A stretch of DNA of 64,000 nt from Streptomyces sp. NBC_00236. Lineage in GTDB: Bacteria; Actinomycetota; Actinomycetes; Streptomycetales; Streptomycetaceae. Below the pieces are notes generated by a model. The model was not told the DNA's origin, did no database searches, and worked only from the letters and a program-made list of their open reading frames with translations. The position numbers and the translations under genes are program-made. The stretch is from NCBI RefSeq assembly GCF_036195045.1, contig NZ_CP108100.1, positions 372,001 through 436,000 of the forward strand. The letters are read 5' to 3'. Positions 44,370 to 52,954 of the stretch are shown here, in pieces. The stretch's first letter is position 1, and every line of letters starts with the position of its first letter.

Positions 44370-45895
44370 GCCGCGGTCCTTCCTCGGTCGGCACGGCCGG
44401 TCGCCGCCGCCATCACCGTCTCCTCGGTCGCCTCGGATCCGGGGATCTCGGCAGTCAGCCTGCCCTCGTGCATCACCAGCACCCGGTCGGCCATGCCGAG
44501 GATCTCCGGCAGGTCGGAGGAGATCATCAGCACCGCGACTCCCTGTGCGGCCAACGCGGAGAGCAGCCGGTGCACTTCGGCCTTGGTGCCGACGTCGATG
44601 CCCCGGGTCGGCTCGTCCACGATCAGCACCTGCGGGGAGGTGGCCAGCCACTTGGCGAGGACGACCTTCTGCTGGTTGCCTCCGGAGAGCGTGCTGACGA
44701 CGTGGGCGAGCCGCGCGTACTTGACCTGGAGTCTGACCGCCCAGTCCACCGCGCGGTCGCGTTCGGCGGCGCGGTGCATCAGACCGGCGCGCGTGGTCGT
44801 GGCGAAGCCCGTGAGGCCGATGTTCCGCTCGATGGACATGTCCATCACCAGTCCCTGGGCCCGTCGGTCCTCGGGTACGAGGGCGAGGCCCGCGGCCATC
44901 GCGGAACTCGGGGCCCCCGTGCGCAACTTCCGGCCCAGGACCTCCACCTCGCCGCCGTCGAACCGGTCCACGCCGAACACGGCGCGGGCCACTTCACTGC
45001 GGCCGGCCCCGACCAGCCCCGCCAGGCCCACGATCTCGCCCCGCCGGACCTCGAAGGAGACGTCCGTGAAGACACCCTCGCGGGTCAGCCGGCGTACCCC
45101 GAGGGCCACTTCACCGATCTCCGTGCGCTGCTTCGGGTACAGCTCGTCCAGGTCCCGGCCGACCATCCGGCGTACGAGGTCGTCCTCGCTCAGACCCTCG
45201 ATCGGTTCACTGGAGATCAGGGCGCCGTCGCGCAAGGTGGTGACGCGCCGGCAGAGCGCGAAGATCTCCTCCAGACGGTGCGAGATGAACAGCACCGCCG
45301 CACCCTGGGTCCGAAGTGTCCTGACGACGCCGAACAGGCGCGCGACCTCGCTGCCGGTGAGTGCGGCGGTCGGCTCGTCCATGATCAGGACGCGGGCGTC
45401 GAAGGAGAGGGCCTTGGCGATCTCGACCAGCTGCTGGTCGGCGATCGACAGCCCGCGCGCCGGCCGGTCCGGGTCGAGGTCGACGCCGAGGCGTTCGAAC
45501 AGGTCCGCCGCGGCCCGCCGGACCGCACGGTGGTCCACCCGGCCGAAGGAGCGACGGGGCTGACGGCCCACGAAGATGTTCTCCGCGACGGACAGGTCCG
45601 GGAAGAGCGTCGGCTCCTGGTAGATCACGGCCACGCCGGCGTCGCGGGCATCGGCCGGGCCGTGGAACCCGACGGGCTTGCCGTCCAGCAGGACGGTTCC
45701 CGTGTCGGGGCGGTGCACACCGGCGAGCACCTTGATCAGCGTCGACTTGCCGGCGCCGTTCTCGCCGGCCAGGGCATGGGCCTCTCCGGCGTACAGCCGC
45801 AGGGACACGTCGCGCAACGCCCGTACGGCACCGAAGGACTTGCTCACCCCCTCCAGCGCGAGCACCGGAGTCGTCTCCGGTTCGGGGTCCTTCAT
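44366..45895 (-). CDS. rhaT: Rhamnose-type ABC transporter ATPase
   Basis: 509-residue tandem ATPase of the RbsA/XylG/RhaT type. The first domain (residues ~10-240) has Walker [10 protein letters not shown], a degenerate signature [15 protein letters not shown] and Walker [13 protein letters not shown]. The second (~255-495) lacks a full Walker A but has [15 protein letters not shown] and [16 protein letters not shown], as is normal for the family. It is the first gene of the operon; LacI-type palindromes lie upstream. Confidence 0.9.
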   Translation of the reverse strand: MKDPEPETTPVLALEGVSKSFGAVRALRDVSLRLYAGEAHALAGENGAGKSTLIKVLAGVHRPDTGTVLLDGKPVGFHGPADARDAGVAVIYQEPTLFPDLSVAENIFVGRQPRRSFGRVDHRAVRRAAADLFERLGVDLDPDRPARGLSIADQQLVEIAKALSFDARVLIMDEPTAALTGSEVARLFGVVRTLRTQGAAVLFISHRLEEIFALCRRVTTLRDGALISSEPIEGLSEDDLVRRMVGRDLDELYPKQRTEIGEVALGVRRLTREGVFTDVSFEVRRGEIVGLAGLVGAGRSEVARAVFGVDRFDGGEVEVLGRKLRTGAPSSAMAAGLALVPEDRRAQGLVMDMSIERNIGLTGFATTTRAGLMHRAAERDRAVDWAVRLQVKYARLAHVVSTLSGGNQQKVVLAKWLATSPQVLIVDEPTRGIDVGTKAEVHRLLSALAAQGVAVLMISSDLPEILGMADRVLVMHEGRLTAEIPGSEATEETVMAAATGRADRGRTAA

Positions 45896-45935
45896 GGCTG
45901 TTCTCCCGTGCTTGTGGCGACCAGAGGGCTCGTCA

Positions 45936-45947
45936 TGAAATGTTTCA
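45936..45947 (-). promoter_or_regulatory. LacI-type palindrome before rhaT
   Basis: TGAAATGTTTCA, a near-perfect palindrome matching the TGAAA-N2-TTTCA form of LacI-family operators, 41 bp before the rhaT start. No LacI regulator gene is in this window. Confidence 0.6.
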
Positions 45948-46142
45948 GTGAGGTAGCCGGGAAGCTAGCCCCGCCCCGATCAACACGTCAAGGGGTGTTC
46001 CGCGTTGAACATCACGAAACGTCAGGAGGCCGGAGAAAACGTTGTCAGCCCGCAGTGGACTGCCAGGGCGCACCGACGAGGACCGGTTCGAGCCAGCGAC
46101 GACACGATCCGGCAACCGCACCCGTCGCGCGGCAAAATGACT

Positions 46143-46194
46143 TGACTCCTCAGGCGTGGGCCGTTAATTTCACGACGCGGGATGAATCGATTCA
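46143..46194 (+). promoter_or_regulatory. Promoter-like element with LacI-type palindrome
   Basis: TTGACT (46143-46148), 17 bp, TAATTT (46166-46171) resembles a vegetative promoter pointing right; TGAATCGATTCA (46183-46194), a perfect 12-bp palindrome of LacI-operator form, covers the start region behind it. Positions 45948-46142 otherwise show no gene. Confidence 0.45.
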
Positions 46195-46315
46195 CCTTCG
46201 ACCCTGCGCTACAGCCCGGTCTGTTCGAGGTGCGCGAGCCGATGCCGACGCAGGGCCGGGTCCGGGGCCCGGAGGAACCCCGCCCCGGAGTCCCGGTGCC
46301 ACCGGACGAGAGGTC
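46182..46315 (+). pseudogene. Possible truncated 5' end of a divergent sugar gene
   Basis: Just downstream of the promoter-like element an ATG opens a frame reading MNRFTFDPALQPGLFEVREP with good third-position GC, then running without recognisable protein character into the 3' end of the oppositely oriented P450 gene. It has no ribosome binding site and may be leaderless. It could be the remaining N terminus of a gene once divergent from the rha operon, cut when the RiPP locus was joined here. Family not recognised; it may be chance. Confidence 0.25.
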
Positions 46316-47569
46316 CTACGCGGGACCGCAGGGCAGCACGGGCAGGGCGGCCAGGCGGCGGTGCAGATAGCCGCCGCCCCAGGTCAGTTCGTCCAGCGGA
46401 ACCGCCGGGGCCAGCCGGTGCCAGCGGCCGAGGAGGGTGGTCAGGGCCACCGTGAGCTCCAGGCGGGCAAGCGCCGATCCGGGGCAGTAGTGCGGGCCCA
46501 GACCGAAGGTCAGGTGGCGGCTCGCGGTGCTCCGGTCCGGATCCAGCGTTCCGGGGTCGGCATGGCAGCGCGGGTCGTGATTGGCCGCCGCCACGGACAG
46601 CAGGACGCCACTGCCCGCCGGAATGACCGTGGACCCGAACCGGACGTCCTCCAGCGTCACGCGCTTGGTACTGAAGGGGCCCGGAGTGTCCCAGCGCAGC
46701 AACTCGTCCACCGCGCGCGGGATCCGCCCCGGTTCGTCCCGCAGGGACCGCTGTACTTCGGGGTGGTCCAGCAACGCCACCACGCTCATGCCGATCGCCT
46801 GCACCGTGCTGTCGAAACCGGCCAGCAGCAGCATCGCCAGGAGGGAGGCCACCTCGTCCTCGCTCGCACCGCCCTGCTCATGCCATGCGGCAAGGACGCG
46901 GGAGACGACGTCGTCACCCGGTGCGGTGGTGCGACGGTCCATCGTGGAGCGCACGAAGGCGTCGATCCGGGCAACGCTCTCCTCGATCGTGGCGGCGGTG
47001 CAGCCCGCCTTGTCCGCGAGGCAGGCAACCGGCTCGTACAGGGCGGCCCGCTCCTCCTCCGGCACGTCGAAGACCTCGCACAGCGAACGGAAGGCGAGAG
47101 GCCGCGCGAAGGCGTCCATCAGCTCGACCGGGCCGTCGCCCCGGGCCACGTCGGCCGCGTCGAGGAGTTCGCCCGCGGCTCGCTCGATCCGCTCGCGGTG
47201 GGCAGCCATACGCGCCGGGGTCAGCGCCGGTGTCGCCAGGCGGCGGATCCGCGTGTGGTCGGGCGGGTCGTAGTTGACCAGCGTCAGGTCGAGTGCGCGA
47301 CGGCGCACGCCGGGGTCGGGAACGCTGCCGCCGCTCAATGAGAGCCGGGGGTCCCGGAATCCGGCCCGCACGTCCTCGGCACGGGTCACCAGCCACACCG
47401 GCCGCCCGGCCGGCGTCCTGACCCGGGCCACCGGACAGGTCTCCCGGATGCCGGCCAGCGCCTCGGCCGGCCGGTTCAGGAAGCCGGCCCCGAGCGGCTG
47501 CGGCAGCGGCTGCCGGCCTGCCGGCGCGGGCGCGCCGGCGGTGGCGGTGGCGGCGGGTTCGGTGTCCAT
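46316..47569 (-). CDS. Cytochrome P450
   Basis: 417-residue bacterial class I P450. The I-helix oxygen-activation motif is AGFDST, the K-helix ExxR is ELLR, and the heme loop FGLGPHYCPG holds the cysteine ligand. LVNYDPPDHTRIRRLATPAL is the usual C-helix region. Start ATG 47569 follows AGGACGCC; the longer frame is not needed. It is divergent from the repeat-bearing RiPP precursor and shares with it an 11-bp-periodic promoter arrangement, so I infer it oxidises or cross-links that peptide. Redox partners are not encoded nearby. Confidence 0.95.
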   Translation of the reverse strand: MDTEPAATATAGAPAPAGRQPLPQPLGAGFLNRPAEALAGIRETCPVARVRTPAGRPVWLVTRAEDVRAGFRDPRLSLSGGSVPDPGVRRRALDLTLVNYDPPDHTRIRRLATPALTPARMAAHRERIERAAGELLDAADVARGDGPVELMDAFARPLAFRSLCEVFDVPEEERAALYEPVACLADKAGCTAATIEESVARIDAFVRSTMDRRTTAPGDDVVSRVLAAWHEQGGASEDEVASLLAMLLLAGFDSTVQAIGMSVVALLDHPEVQRSLRDEPGRIPRAVDELLRWDTPGPFSTKRVTLEDVRFGSTVIPAGSGVLLSVAAANHDPRCHADPGTLDPDRSTASRHLTFGLGPHYCPGSALARLELTVALTTLLGRWHRLAPAVPLDELTWGGGYLHRRLAALPVLPCGPA

Positions 47570-47609
47570 CCGAAGGCGTCCTCTCGCGGTCGCGGAGTGT
47601 GCTGGGGCC

Positions 47610-47650
47610 ACGCTAGGAACGGCCGGTTGCCCGCCGGTTCGCGCCCGGTG
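47610..47650 (-). promoter_or_regulatory. SARP-type promoter of the P450 gene
   Basis: On the minus strand: CACCGGG (47644-47650), AACCGGC (47633-47639) and AACCGGC (47622-47628), each separated by 4 bp (11-bp period), then 6 bp and the -10-like TAGCGT (47610-47615). The layout of heptamers close to the -10 is the known SARP arrangement. Confidence 0.72.
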
Positions 47651-47723
47651 GGATTGCGGTATGCCCGCGCACCTGCCGCAGCGGCTCAGCCAGGCGCCGA
47701 CCAGGACGATTCACCGCGGGACA

Positions 47724-47764
47724 ACCGGCTGCGAACCGGTCTTGAACCTCCTGCTCCTAGCTTC
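47724..47764 (+). promoter_or_regulatory. SARP-type promoter of the precursor operon
   Basis: AACCGGC (47724-47730), AACCGGT (47735-47741), AACCTCC (47746-47752) with 4-bp spacers, then 6 bp and TAGCTT (47759-47764) as -10. The geometry is identical to that of the divergent P450 promoter. A transcript would start about 55 nt before the precursor ATG. Confidence 0.75.
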
Positions 47765-47825
47765 CTGGCGGTCGGCGCAGCGCCGCCGTCCGTCGTCCCG
47801 ATCGCCCGTCGTATGGAGGACCAAC

Positions 47826-48089
47826 ATGGCCGAGAACGTCGAGCCCAACGAGACCCCCGCCGAGGACGCCCCCGAGGTCGTCGCACACGTCGAGTCGCCT
47901 GTCGGCTGGTGCGGCATCCACCAGGAGGTGGCCGAGGAGCCCGAGGTCATCGCGCACTCCGAGGCGCCCGTCGGCTGGTGCGGTGTGCACCAGGAGGCGT
48001 CCGAGACCGAGGAGCCCGAGGTGATCGCGCACTCCGAGGAGGGCGAGGACACCCCGTGGTGCGGCGTCCACCAGGAGCAGAACGCCTGA
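47826..48089 (+). CDS. amcA: RiPP precursor with three WCG(I/V)HQE cores (AmcA-like)
   Basis: 87-residue acidic peptide. After a short leader (residues 1-15) come three repeats: 16-34, 39-57 and 64-84, each starting PEV(V/I)AH and ending WCG(I/V)HQE, with W28-C29-G30-x-H32, W51-C52-G53-x-H55 and W78-C79-G80-x-H82. A proline lies just before each core (P25, P48, P77). GGAGG precedes the ATG. A radical SAM enzyme, exporter, prolyl oligopeptidase and glycosyltransferase follow, and a P450 is divergent. From memory, actinobacterial precursors of this repeat type have been named AmcA (multiple-cyclophane RiPPs); I could not verify that. Cross-linking at Trp/His or Cys is the likely modification. 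Confidence 0.85.
   Translation: MAENVEPNETPAEDAPEVVAHVESPVGWCGIHQEVAEEPEVIAHSEAPVGWCGVHQEASETEEPEVIAHSEEGEDTPWCGVHQEQNA
47871..48077 (+). repeat. Three-fold internal repeat of the precursor gene
   Basis: Codons 16-34, 39-57 and 64-84 encode near-identical 19-, 19- and 21-residue units separated by acidic linkers of 4 and 6 residues. The third unit has EEGEDT in place of the residues before the core and lacks VG before Trp. Confidence 0.9.
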
Positions 48090-48196
48090 TCCGGTCAACC
48101 AGCCGGTCCTCCTCGGCCGCGGCGGCACCACGTCGCCGCGGCCGGGGTCCGCTCCGGCCGATCCTCTCCTGCCACCACCCCGACCCGGAGGTTGCC

Positions 48197-49393
48197 GTGC
48201 CCGGTACGCAGTCTGTCGCCGTCCCCGCCGCCGGGGCCCGTCTGATCCAGGCCGACCGGGGGTGGTGGTTCCTCGGCGCCGGCGGATACGCGCTGATGCG
48301 GCCCGGCCAGGTGGAGCCGGACGGCACCCTGCGGCCCTCGGCGGAACGCTATCTGCGCGAGGCGGGTCTGTACGACGTACGGCCCTACACCTCGTACTCG
48401 CTCACCGTGCTGACCAGCACGGACTGCAACCTCGGTTGCGGATACTGCTTCCAGAACACCGCGCAGGACCCCAAGGGCGGCAGCCGGCCGCCGCGGATCC
48501 AGCACGCCCGACTGACGCCCGAAGCCATCGGACAGGTACTGGACTTCACCCGCGAGCGCATGGCCGCGGCGGGCATGGACCGGCTGGCGCTCCTGCTGTT
48601 CGGCGGTGAGCCGCTGCTCAACCCGCGGGGCTGCCGCGACCTGCTCACCCGGGCGCGGGAACTGGGCCCGCTCACCGCGTCGATGACGTCCAACGGCACC
48701 CTGCTCACCCCGCTCATCGCCAAGGAGCTCAACGCGGCGGGCCTCGGCTCCGTCCAGGTGACCTTCGACGGCGACCGGGCCGACCACGACGCGATCCGGG
48801 TCAAGCGTTCGGGGGGCGGCACCTTCGACGTCATCGTCTCCAACATCGCGCGCGCCATCGAGAAGACCTCGCTGCGCTGGATGCTGCGGGTCAACGTCTC
48901 CCACCTGAACCGGAACGGCGTGGACGAACTGGTCGAGCGGCTCGGCACCCGCCTCGATCCGGCGCGCTGCGGCATCCACTTCGCCCGGGTCGGTGACGTC
49001 GGCGTCGGTTACGCGAACAACCTGCTGCACGAGGACGGCCTCGTCGGGGACTTCGTCCGCTGGCACGCCCGCGCACTGGAACTCGGCTTCACGGTGGCCC
49101 GCCCGCGCGCCCATGTCCCCTGCCAGGCCTGCTCCTTCAGTGACGGCCGCTACGGCGCGGTCATCAACGCCGACGGTGTCCTCGCCAGTTGCTGGGAGAC
49201 CGCCGGCAAGCCCGGAATGGAGGTCGGCACCCTCGCCGAGGGCTACATGACCGCCGAGCAGACGGAGGGCCGCTGGGTCAGCTGCCACGACCACTACCAG
49301 TACGACGAGGAGGCGGCCGTCCGCGCCACCTTCCAGGACCGGGTCGACGCCGGCGTCCTGGACTGCCTCAACGCCGTCGGACGGCTGGGATGA
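48197..49393 (+). CDS. amcB: Radical SAM/SPASM peptide maturase (AmcB-like)
   Basis: 398-residue radical SAM enzyme. The cluster motif C77-x3-C81-x2-C84 lies in DCNLGCGYCFQN; LLLFGGEPLL is the S-adenosylmethionine-contact GGE motif. The C terminus has the cysteines of a SPASM/twitch-like auxiliary-cluster region: C309, C312 (CQAC), C332 (CW), C363 (CH), C390. Residues ~12-60 may form the peptide-recognition part. It sits directly behind the precursor gene and would install carbon-carbon (cyclophane) or thioether links in the WCGxH cores. GTG 48197 is set by GGAGG six bases upstream. Its stop overlaps the exporter start (ATGA). Confidence 0.9.
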   Translation: MPGTQSVAVPAAGARLIQADRGWWFLGAGGYALMRPGQVEPDGTLRPSAERYLREAGLYDVRPYTSYSLTVLTSTDCNLGCGYCFQNTAQDPKGGSRPPRIQHARLTPEAIGQVLDFTRERMAAAGMDRLALLLFGGEPLLNPRGCRDLLTRARELGPLTASMTSNGTLLTPLIAKELNAAGLGSVQVTFDGDRADHDAIRVKRSGGGTFDVIVSNIARAIEKTSLRWMLRVNVSHLNRNGVDELVERLGTRLDPARCGIHFARVGDVGVGYANNLLHEDGLVGDFVRWHARALELGFTVARPRAHVPCQACSFSDGRYGAVINADGVLASCWETAGKPGMEVGTLAEGYMTAEQTEGRWVSCHDHYQYDEEAAVRATFQDRVDAGVLDCLNAVGRLG

Positions 49394-50775
49394 AGAGCGC
49401 CGGCATCCTGCGCACCAACCCCGACTTCCGCCGCTACTGGCTCAGTTCGACCCTGTCCACGCTCGGATCCCAGCTGTCCCTGCTGGCCTTCCCCCTGCTC
49501 GTCCTGTCCATCGGCGGCAGCGCCGCGCAGGCCGGCACGGTGGCGACCTGCTCGATGGTGACCCGGACCCTGTTGCGGCTGCCCGCCGGCCAGCTCGCCG
49601 ACCGGCTCGACCGTCGCATGATCATGGTCGGGACGGACCTGGTGCGGCTCGTGGCGCTGGCAAGCATTCCGCTGGCATCGGGGCTCGGAGAGCTCGGCCA
49701 GACACACCTGCTCTGCGTGGCCATAGTGGAGGGCGCGGCCACCGCGCTCTTCTCCCCCGCGGCCACGATCGCCGTACGCGACGTGGTGCCGGAGAAGGAT
49801 CTCACCGACGCGCTGAGCCGCAGCCAGACCGCCATGGCGTCGAGTTCGCTGATCGGGCCGTTCCTCGGCGGCTGGCTCTTCACCCTGGACCCGATCCTCC
49901 CGTTCGCGGTCGACGCCGCCTCGTACGGGGTGTCCGCGGTGCTGCTCCTCCGGATGGGCACGCTGCCCTCCCAGAAGGTCCCGGACACCGAGCGCGACAA
50001 CCGGCTCACCGCCGGGCTGCGGTGGCTCACCCACCAGAGGGCGCTGCTGGCGGCGCTGCTCTTCGCCGCGGGCATCAACATCGTCTCGGCGGCGGCCCAG
50101 ACGACCATGGTCGTCTCCCTGCGCCAGAGCGGCGCCGGCGGGACGGCGATCGGAGCGGTGATGGCCTGCGCCGGCATCGGGGGGCTGCTGGGCGCGGCCG
50201 CGGCGCCATGGCTGATCAAGAGGAACCCGGCCGGCCGGATGTTCCTGCTCATCGGCACCGTGTGGGCACTCGGACTCGCCGCCTTCTCCGCGACCACACA
50301 ACCCTGGGTGATCGGCCCGGTCCTCGTCGTGGTCGTCTTCTTCAGCCCGCCGGCCGGCATCGTGGTCGGCCGCGCGATCCTCGTGCTCGCACCCCGCGAT
50401 CTTCTGGGCAGGGTCAGCACGGCGACCGGGCTGCTGATGGCCGGCCTCGCCTCCGCCGGACCGGTGATGGCGGGCTCGTTCGTGGACTCCATGGGCGGAA
50501 GCCGCACCTGGCTTGTCCTGGCCGCCGCCGCCGCGGTGGTCACCGTGCTCTCGTCGGTGCCGCTGCTGCGCGAGACCAGCCTGGACGCCACCGACGACGG
50601 CAACGCCGGCAGCGACGGCGACAGCGCGAAGGGCGGCGGCGACTCGGACGGCGTTCTGCGTTCCGAGCGGCCGGCCGACGAGCCGCAGCCCGAACAGGCC
50701 TCCCCTGACGGCCCGAAGCCCGTGGACCTGATCCCGGCGCCTCCCGCACCGTCCCGGGACACCGGCGGCAACTGA
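49390..50775 (+). CDS. MFS transporter, putative peptide exporter
   Basis: 461-residue major facilitator with 12 predicted membrane segments (first: FRRYWLSSTLSTLGSQLSLLAFPLLVL), of the MFS_3/enterobactin-exporter-like group, and the conserved ADRLDRRMIMVGTDL loop between helices 2 and 3. The last ~55 residues are a hydrophilic Asp/Gly/Pro-rich tail (DATDDGNAGSDGDSAKGGGD). The start overlaps the radical SAM stop by 4 bp. Role inferred: export of, and self-protection from, the mature peptide. Confidence 0.9.
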   Translation: MKSAGILRTNPDFRRYWLSSTLSTLGSQLSLLAFPLLVLSIGGSAAQAGTVATCSMVTRTLLRLPAGQLADRLDRRMIMVGTDLVRLVALASIPLASGLGELGQTHLLCVAIVEGAATALFSPAATIAVRDVVPEKDLTDALSRSQTAMASSSLIGPFLGGWLFTLDPILPFAVDAASYGVSAVLLLRMGTLPSQKVPDTERDNRLTAGLRWLTHQRALLAALLFAAGINIVSAAAQTTMVVSLRQSGAGGTAIGAVMACAGIGGLLGAAAAPWLIKRNPAGRMFLLIGTVWALGLAAFSATTQPWVIGPVLVVVVFFSPPAGIVVGRAILVLAPRDLLGRVSTATGLLMAGLASAGPVMAGSFVDSMGGSRTWLVLAAAAAVVTVLSSVPLLRETSLDATDDGNAGSDGDSAKGGGDSDGVLRSERPADEPQPEQASPDGPKPVDLIPAPPAPSRDTGGN

Positions 50776-50815
50776 CCCCGCTCCGCACCGTGACCGTCCT
50801 CCCAGGAGTGCCGCG

Positions 50816-52954
50816 ATGACCGTGTCCCCTGCCCGCGACGCCGGGCCGACGCCGGCCCGGCCCGCCTACCCGGCCGCCCCCCGCAGCGGACCCGTGGAGG
50901 TCGTGCACGGACAGCCCGTGGCCGACCCCTACCGCTGGCTGGAGGATCCCGAGGACCCCGCCACCGCCGCATGGAGCGCCGCCCAGGACCTGCTCCACGC
51001 ACAGGAGTCGGCACGCTGGCCGGCCCGGGACGCGCTCCGCGAGCAGATGACGGAGCTGCTCGCCGGCGGTGGCAGCGGCCCGCCCGTGGTGCGCGGCGGG
51101 CGCGCGTTCCACCTGCGCAGGGAGCCGGGGCATGAACTGGCCGTGCTCGCCGTCCGGGAGAGCGGCCGGACCCGGGTGCTGCTCGACCCGCTGGAGGCCG
51201 ACCCGTCGGGCACCACCGTGCTCGACGCCTGGGAGCCCTCGTGGGAGGGCGACCTGGTGGCCGTACAGCTGTCCTGCGGCGGTACGGAGAACTCGGTGCT
51301 GCGGGTGCTCGACGCGAGGACCGGCGAGGTGGTGGACGGGCCGGTGGACCGGGTCCGCCGCTCCCCCGTGGCGTGGCTGCCGGGCGGCCGGGCCTTCTAC
51401 TACGTACGGCGGCTGCCGCCGCAGCAGCAGACGCCCGGCGGTGCGGGCCGCCACCGCCGCGTGTATCTCCACGAGGTCGGCACCCCGGCCGGAATCGACA
51501 CGGAGATCTTCGGCGCCGGACGGCCGGAGACGCAGTACTACACCGTGGCCGCCTCCCCCGACGGCCGGCTCCTGGTCATCGGCGCCAGTGCGGGCACCGC
51601 GCCGCGCACCGACCTGTGGACCGCCGACCTCACCGTGACCGGCGCCGGCCGGCCCGTGCTGCGCCGCTTCCAGCACGGCACCGACGCGCACACCGCCGTC
51701 CGCCTCCGGCCGGGCGGCGGGCCCCTGCTGCTCCGGACGACCGCCGGCGCCCCGCGCGGCCGGATCGCCGCGGCCCCTCGCGACGCCACGGACCCCGGCC
51801 GGTGGCGCACCCTGGTCGGCGAGCAGCCCGGCACCGTGCTCCAGGACTTCGCGGTCCTGGACGGACCGGCACTGGACCGGCCCCTGCTGCTGGTCGTGCG
51901 GAGCCGGCACGCGGTCGGCGAGGTCACCCTGCACGACGCCCGGACCGGCGCCCCCGCCGGGGCCGTGACCCTGCCGGGACAAGGGACGGTGTCCCGCCTG
52001 ACCACACGTCATGAGCCGGGACACGAGGCGTGGTTCGCGTACACCGACCACCTCACCCCGACGGTCGTCCTGCATTACGACGCGGTCACCGGGCGGCTGC
52101 GCCGCTGGCCGGGGGATTCGCCGGCCAGGTTGCCGGCCGACGGCGTGACCGTCACCCAGGAAATCGTGCGTTCCCGTGACGGCACCGCCGTGCGCATGTT
52201 CGTGATGTCGCCCACGGGCCGTCCCGACCGGCCCCGCCCCACCGTCCTCACCGGGTACGGCGGCTTCGGCGCCTCGATGACTCCCGGCTTCACTCCGCAG
52301 GCCCTGCCGTGGGTGCGCGCGGGCGGTGTGTACGCGGTGGCCTGCGTGCGCGGTGGCGGCGAGGGGGGCGACGAGTGGCACCGGGCCGGCCGGCGCGAGC
52401 ACAAGCACAACACCTTCGACGACTTCGACGCCGCAGCCGACCATCTGGTCCACGCCGGATGGGCCGCGCCCGGCCGGCTCGGCGTCCTCGGCAGCTCCAA
52501 CGGCGGTCTGCTGGCGGCGACCGCGCTGACCCGCCGTCCGGAGGCCTATGCGGCCGTCGTGTGCGCGGCGCCGCTGCTGGACATGGTGCGCTACGAGCTG
52601 TCGGGGATGGGGGCGAGCTGGCGCGACGAGTACGGGAGCGCGGAGGACCCCGACGCCTTCGCGCGGCTGCTCGCGTACTCCCCGTACCACCGGGTGCGCG
52701 AGGGCGCGCGCTACCCGGCCGTGCTGCTGGCCGTCTTCGACGGCGACACCCGTGTCGATCCCGCGCACGCCCGGAAGATGTGTGCCGCCCTGCAGTGGGC
52801 CGGCACGGGTGACGGGCCGGTGGTGCTGCGCACCGAGCGCGGCGTCGGTCACGGTACGCGCGGTGCCTCACGCAGTGCCGGCCTGTACGCGGACGTGATG
52901 GCCTTCTTCGCCCGCTACCTGGGCCTCGACCTGACGGGGGACCGCCCGGTATGA
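50816..52954 (+). CDS. Prolyl oligopeptidase, S9A
   Basis: 712-residue serine peptidase. The N terminus VEVVHGQPVADPYRWLEDPEDPAT and the seven-bladed propeller region (~80-420) are followed by the alpha/beta hydrolase domain, with catalytic Ser561 in GSSNGG, Asp in FDGDTRVDPAHA and His in GVGHGTR. Such enzymes cut short peptides after proline. The precursor has Pro directly or two residues before each core and in the linkers, so this is the best candidate for releasing the cores (inference). No signal peptide, hence cytosolic. It lies 40 bp after the exporter gene and overlaps the glycosyltransferase start (ATGA). Confidence 0.94.
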   Translation: MTVSPARDAGPTPARPAYPAAPRSGPVEVVHGQPVADPYRWLEDPEDPATAAWSAAQDLLHAQESARWPARDALREQMTELLAGGGSGPPVVRGGRAFHLRREPGHELAVLAVRESGRTRVLLDPLEADPSGTTVLDAWEPSWEGDLVAVQLSCGGTENSVLRVLDARTGEVVDGPVDRVRRSPVAWLPGGRAFYYVRRLPPQQQTPGGAGRHRRVYLHEVGTPAGIDTEIFGAGRPETQYYTVAASPDGRLLVIGASAGTAPRTDLWTADLTVTGAGRPVLRRFQHGTDAHTAVRLRPGGGPLLLRTTAGAPRGRIAAAPRDATDPGRWRTLVGEQPGTVLQDFAVLDGPALDRPLLLVVRSRHAVGEVTLHDARTGAPAGAVTLPGQGTVSRLTTRHEPGHEAWFAYTDHLTPTVVLHYDAVTGRLRRWPGDSPARLPADGVTVTQEIVRSRDGTAVRMFVMSPTGRPDRPRPTVLTGYGGFGASMTPGFTPQALPWVRAGGVYAVACVRGGGEGGDEWHRAGRREHKHNTFDDFDAAADHLVHAGWAAPGRLGVLGSSNGGLLAATALTRRPEAYAAVVCAAPLLDMVRYELSGMGASWRDEYGSAEDPDAFARLLAYSPYHRVREGARYPAVLLAVFDGDTRVDPAHARKMCAALQWAGTGDGPVVLRTERGVGHGTRGASRSAGLYADVMAFFARYLGLDLTGDRPV

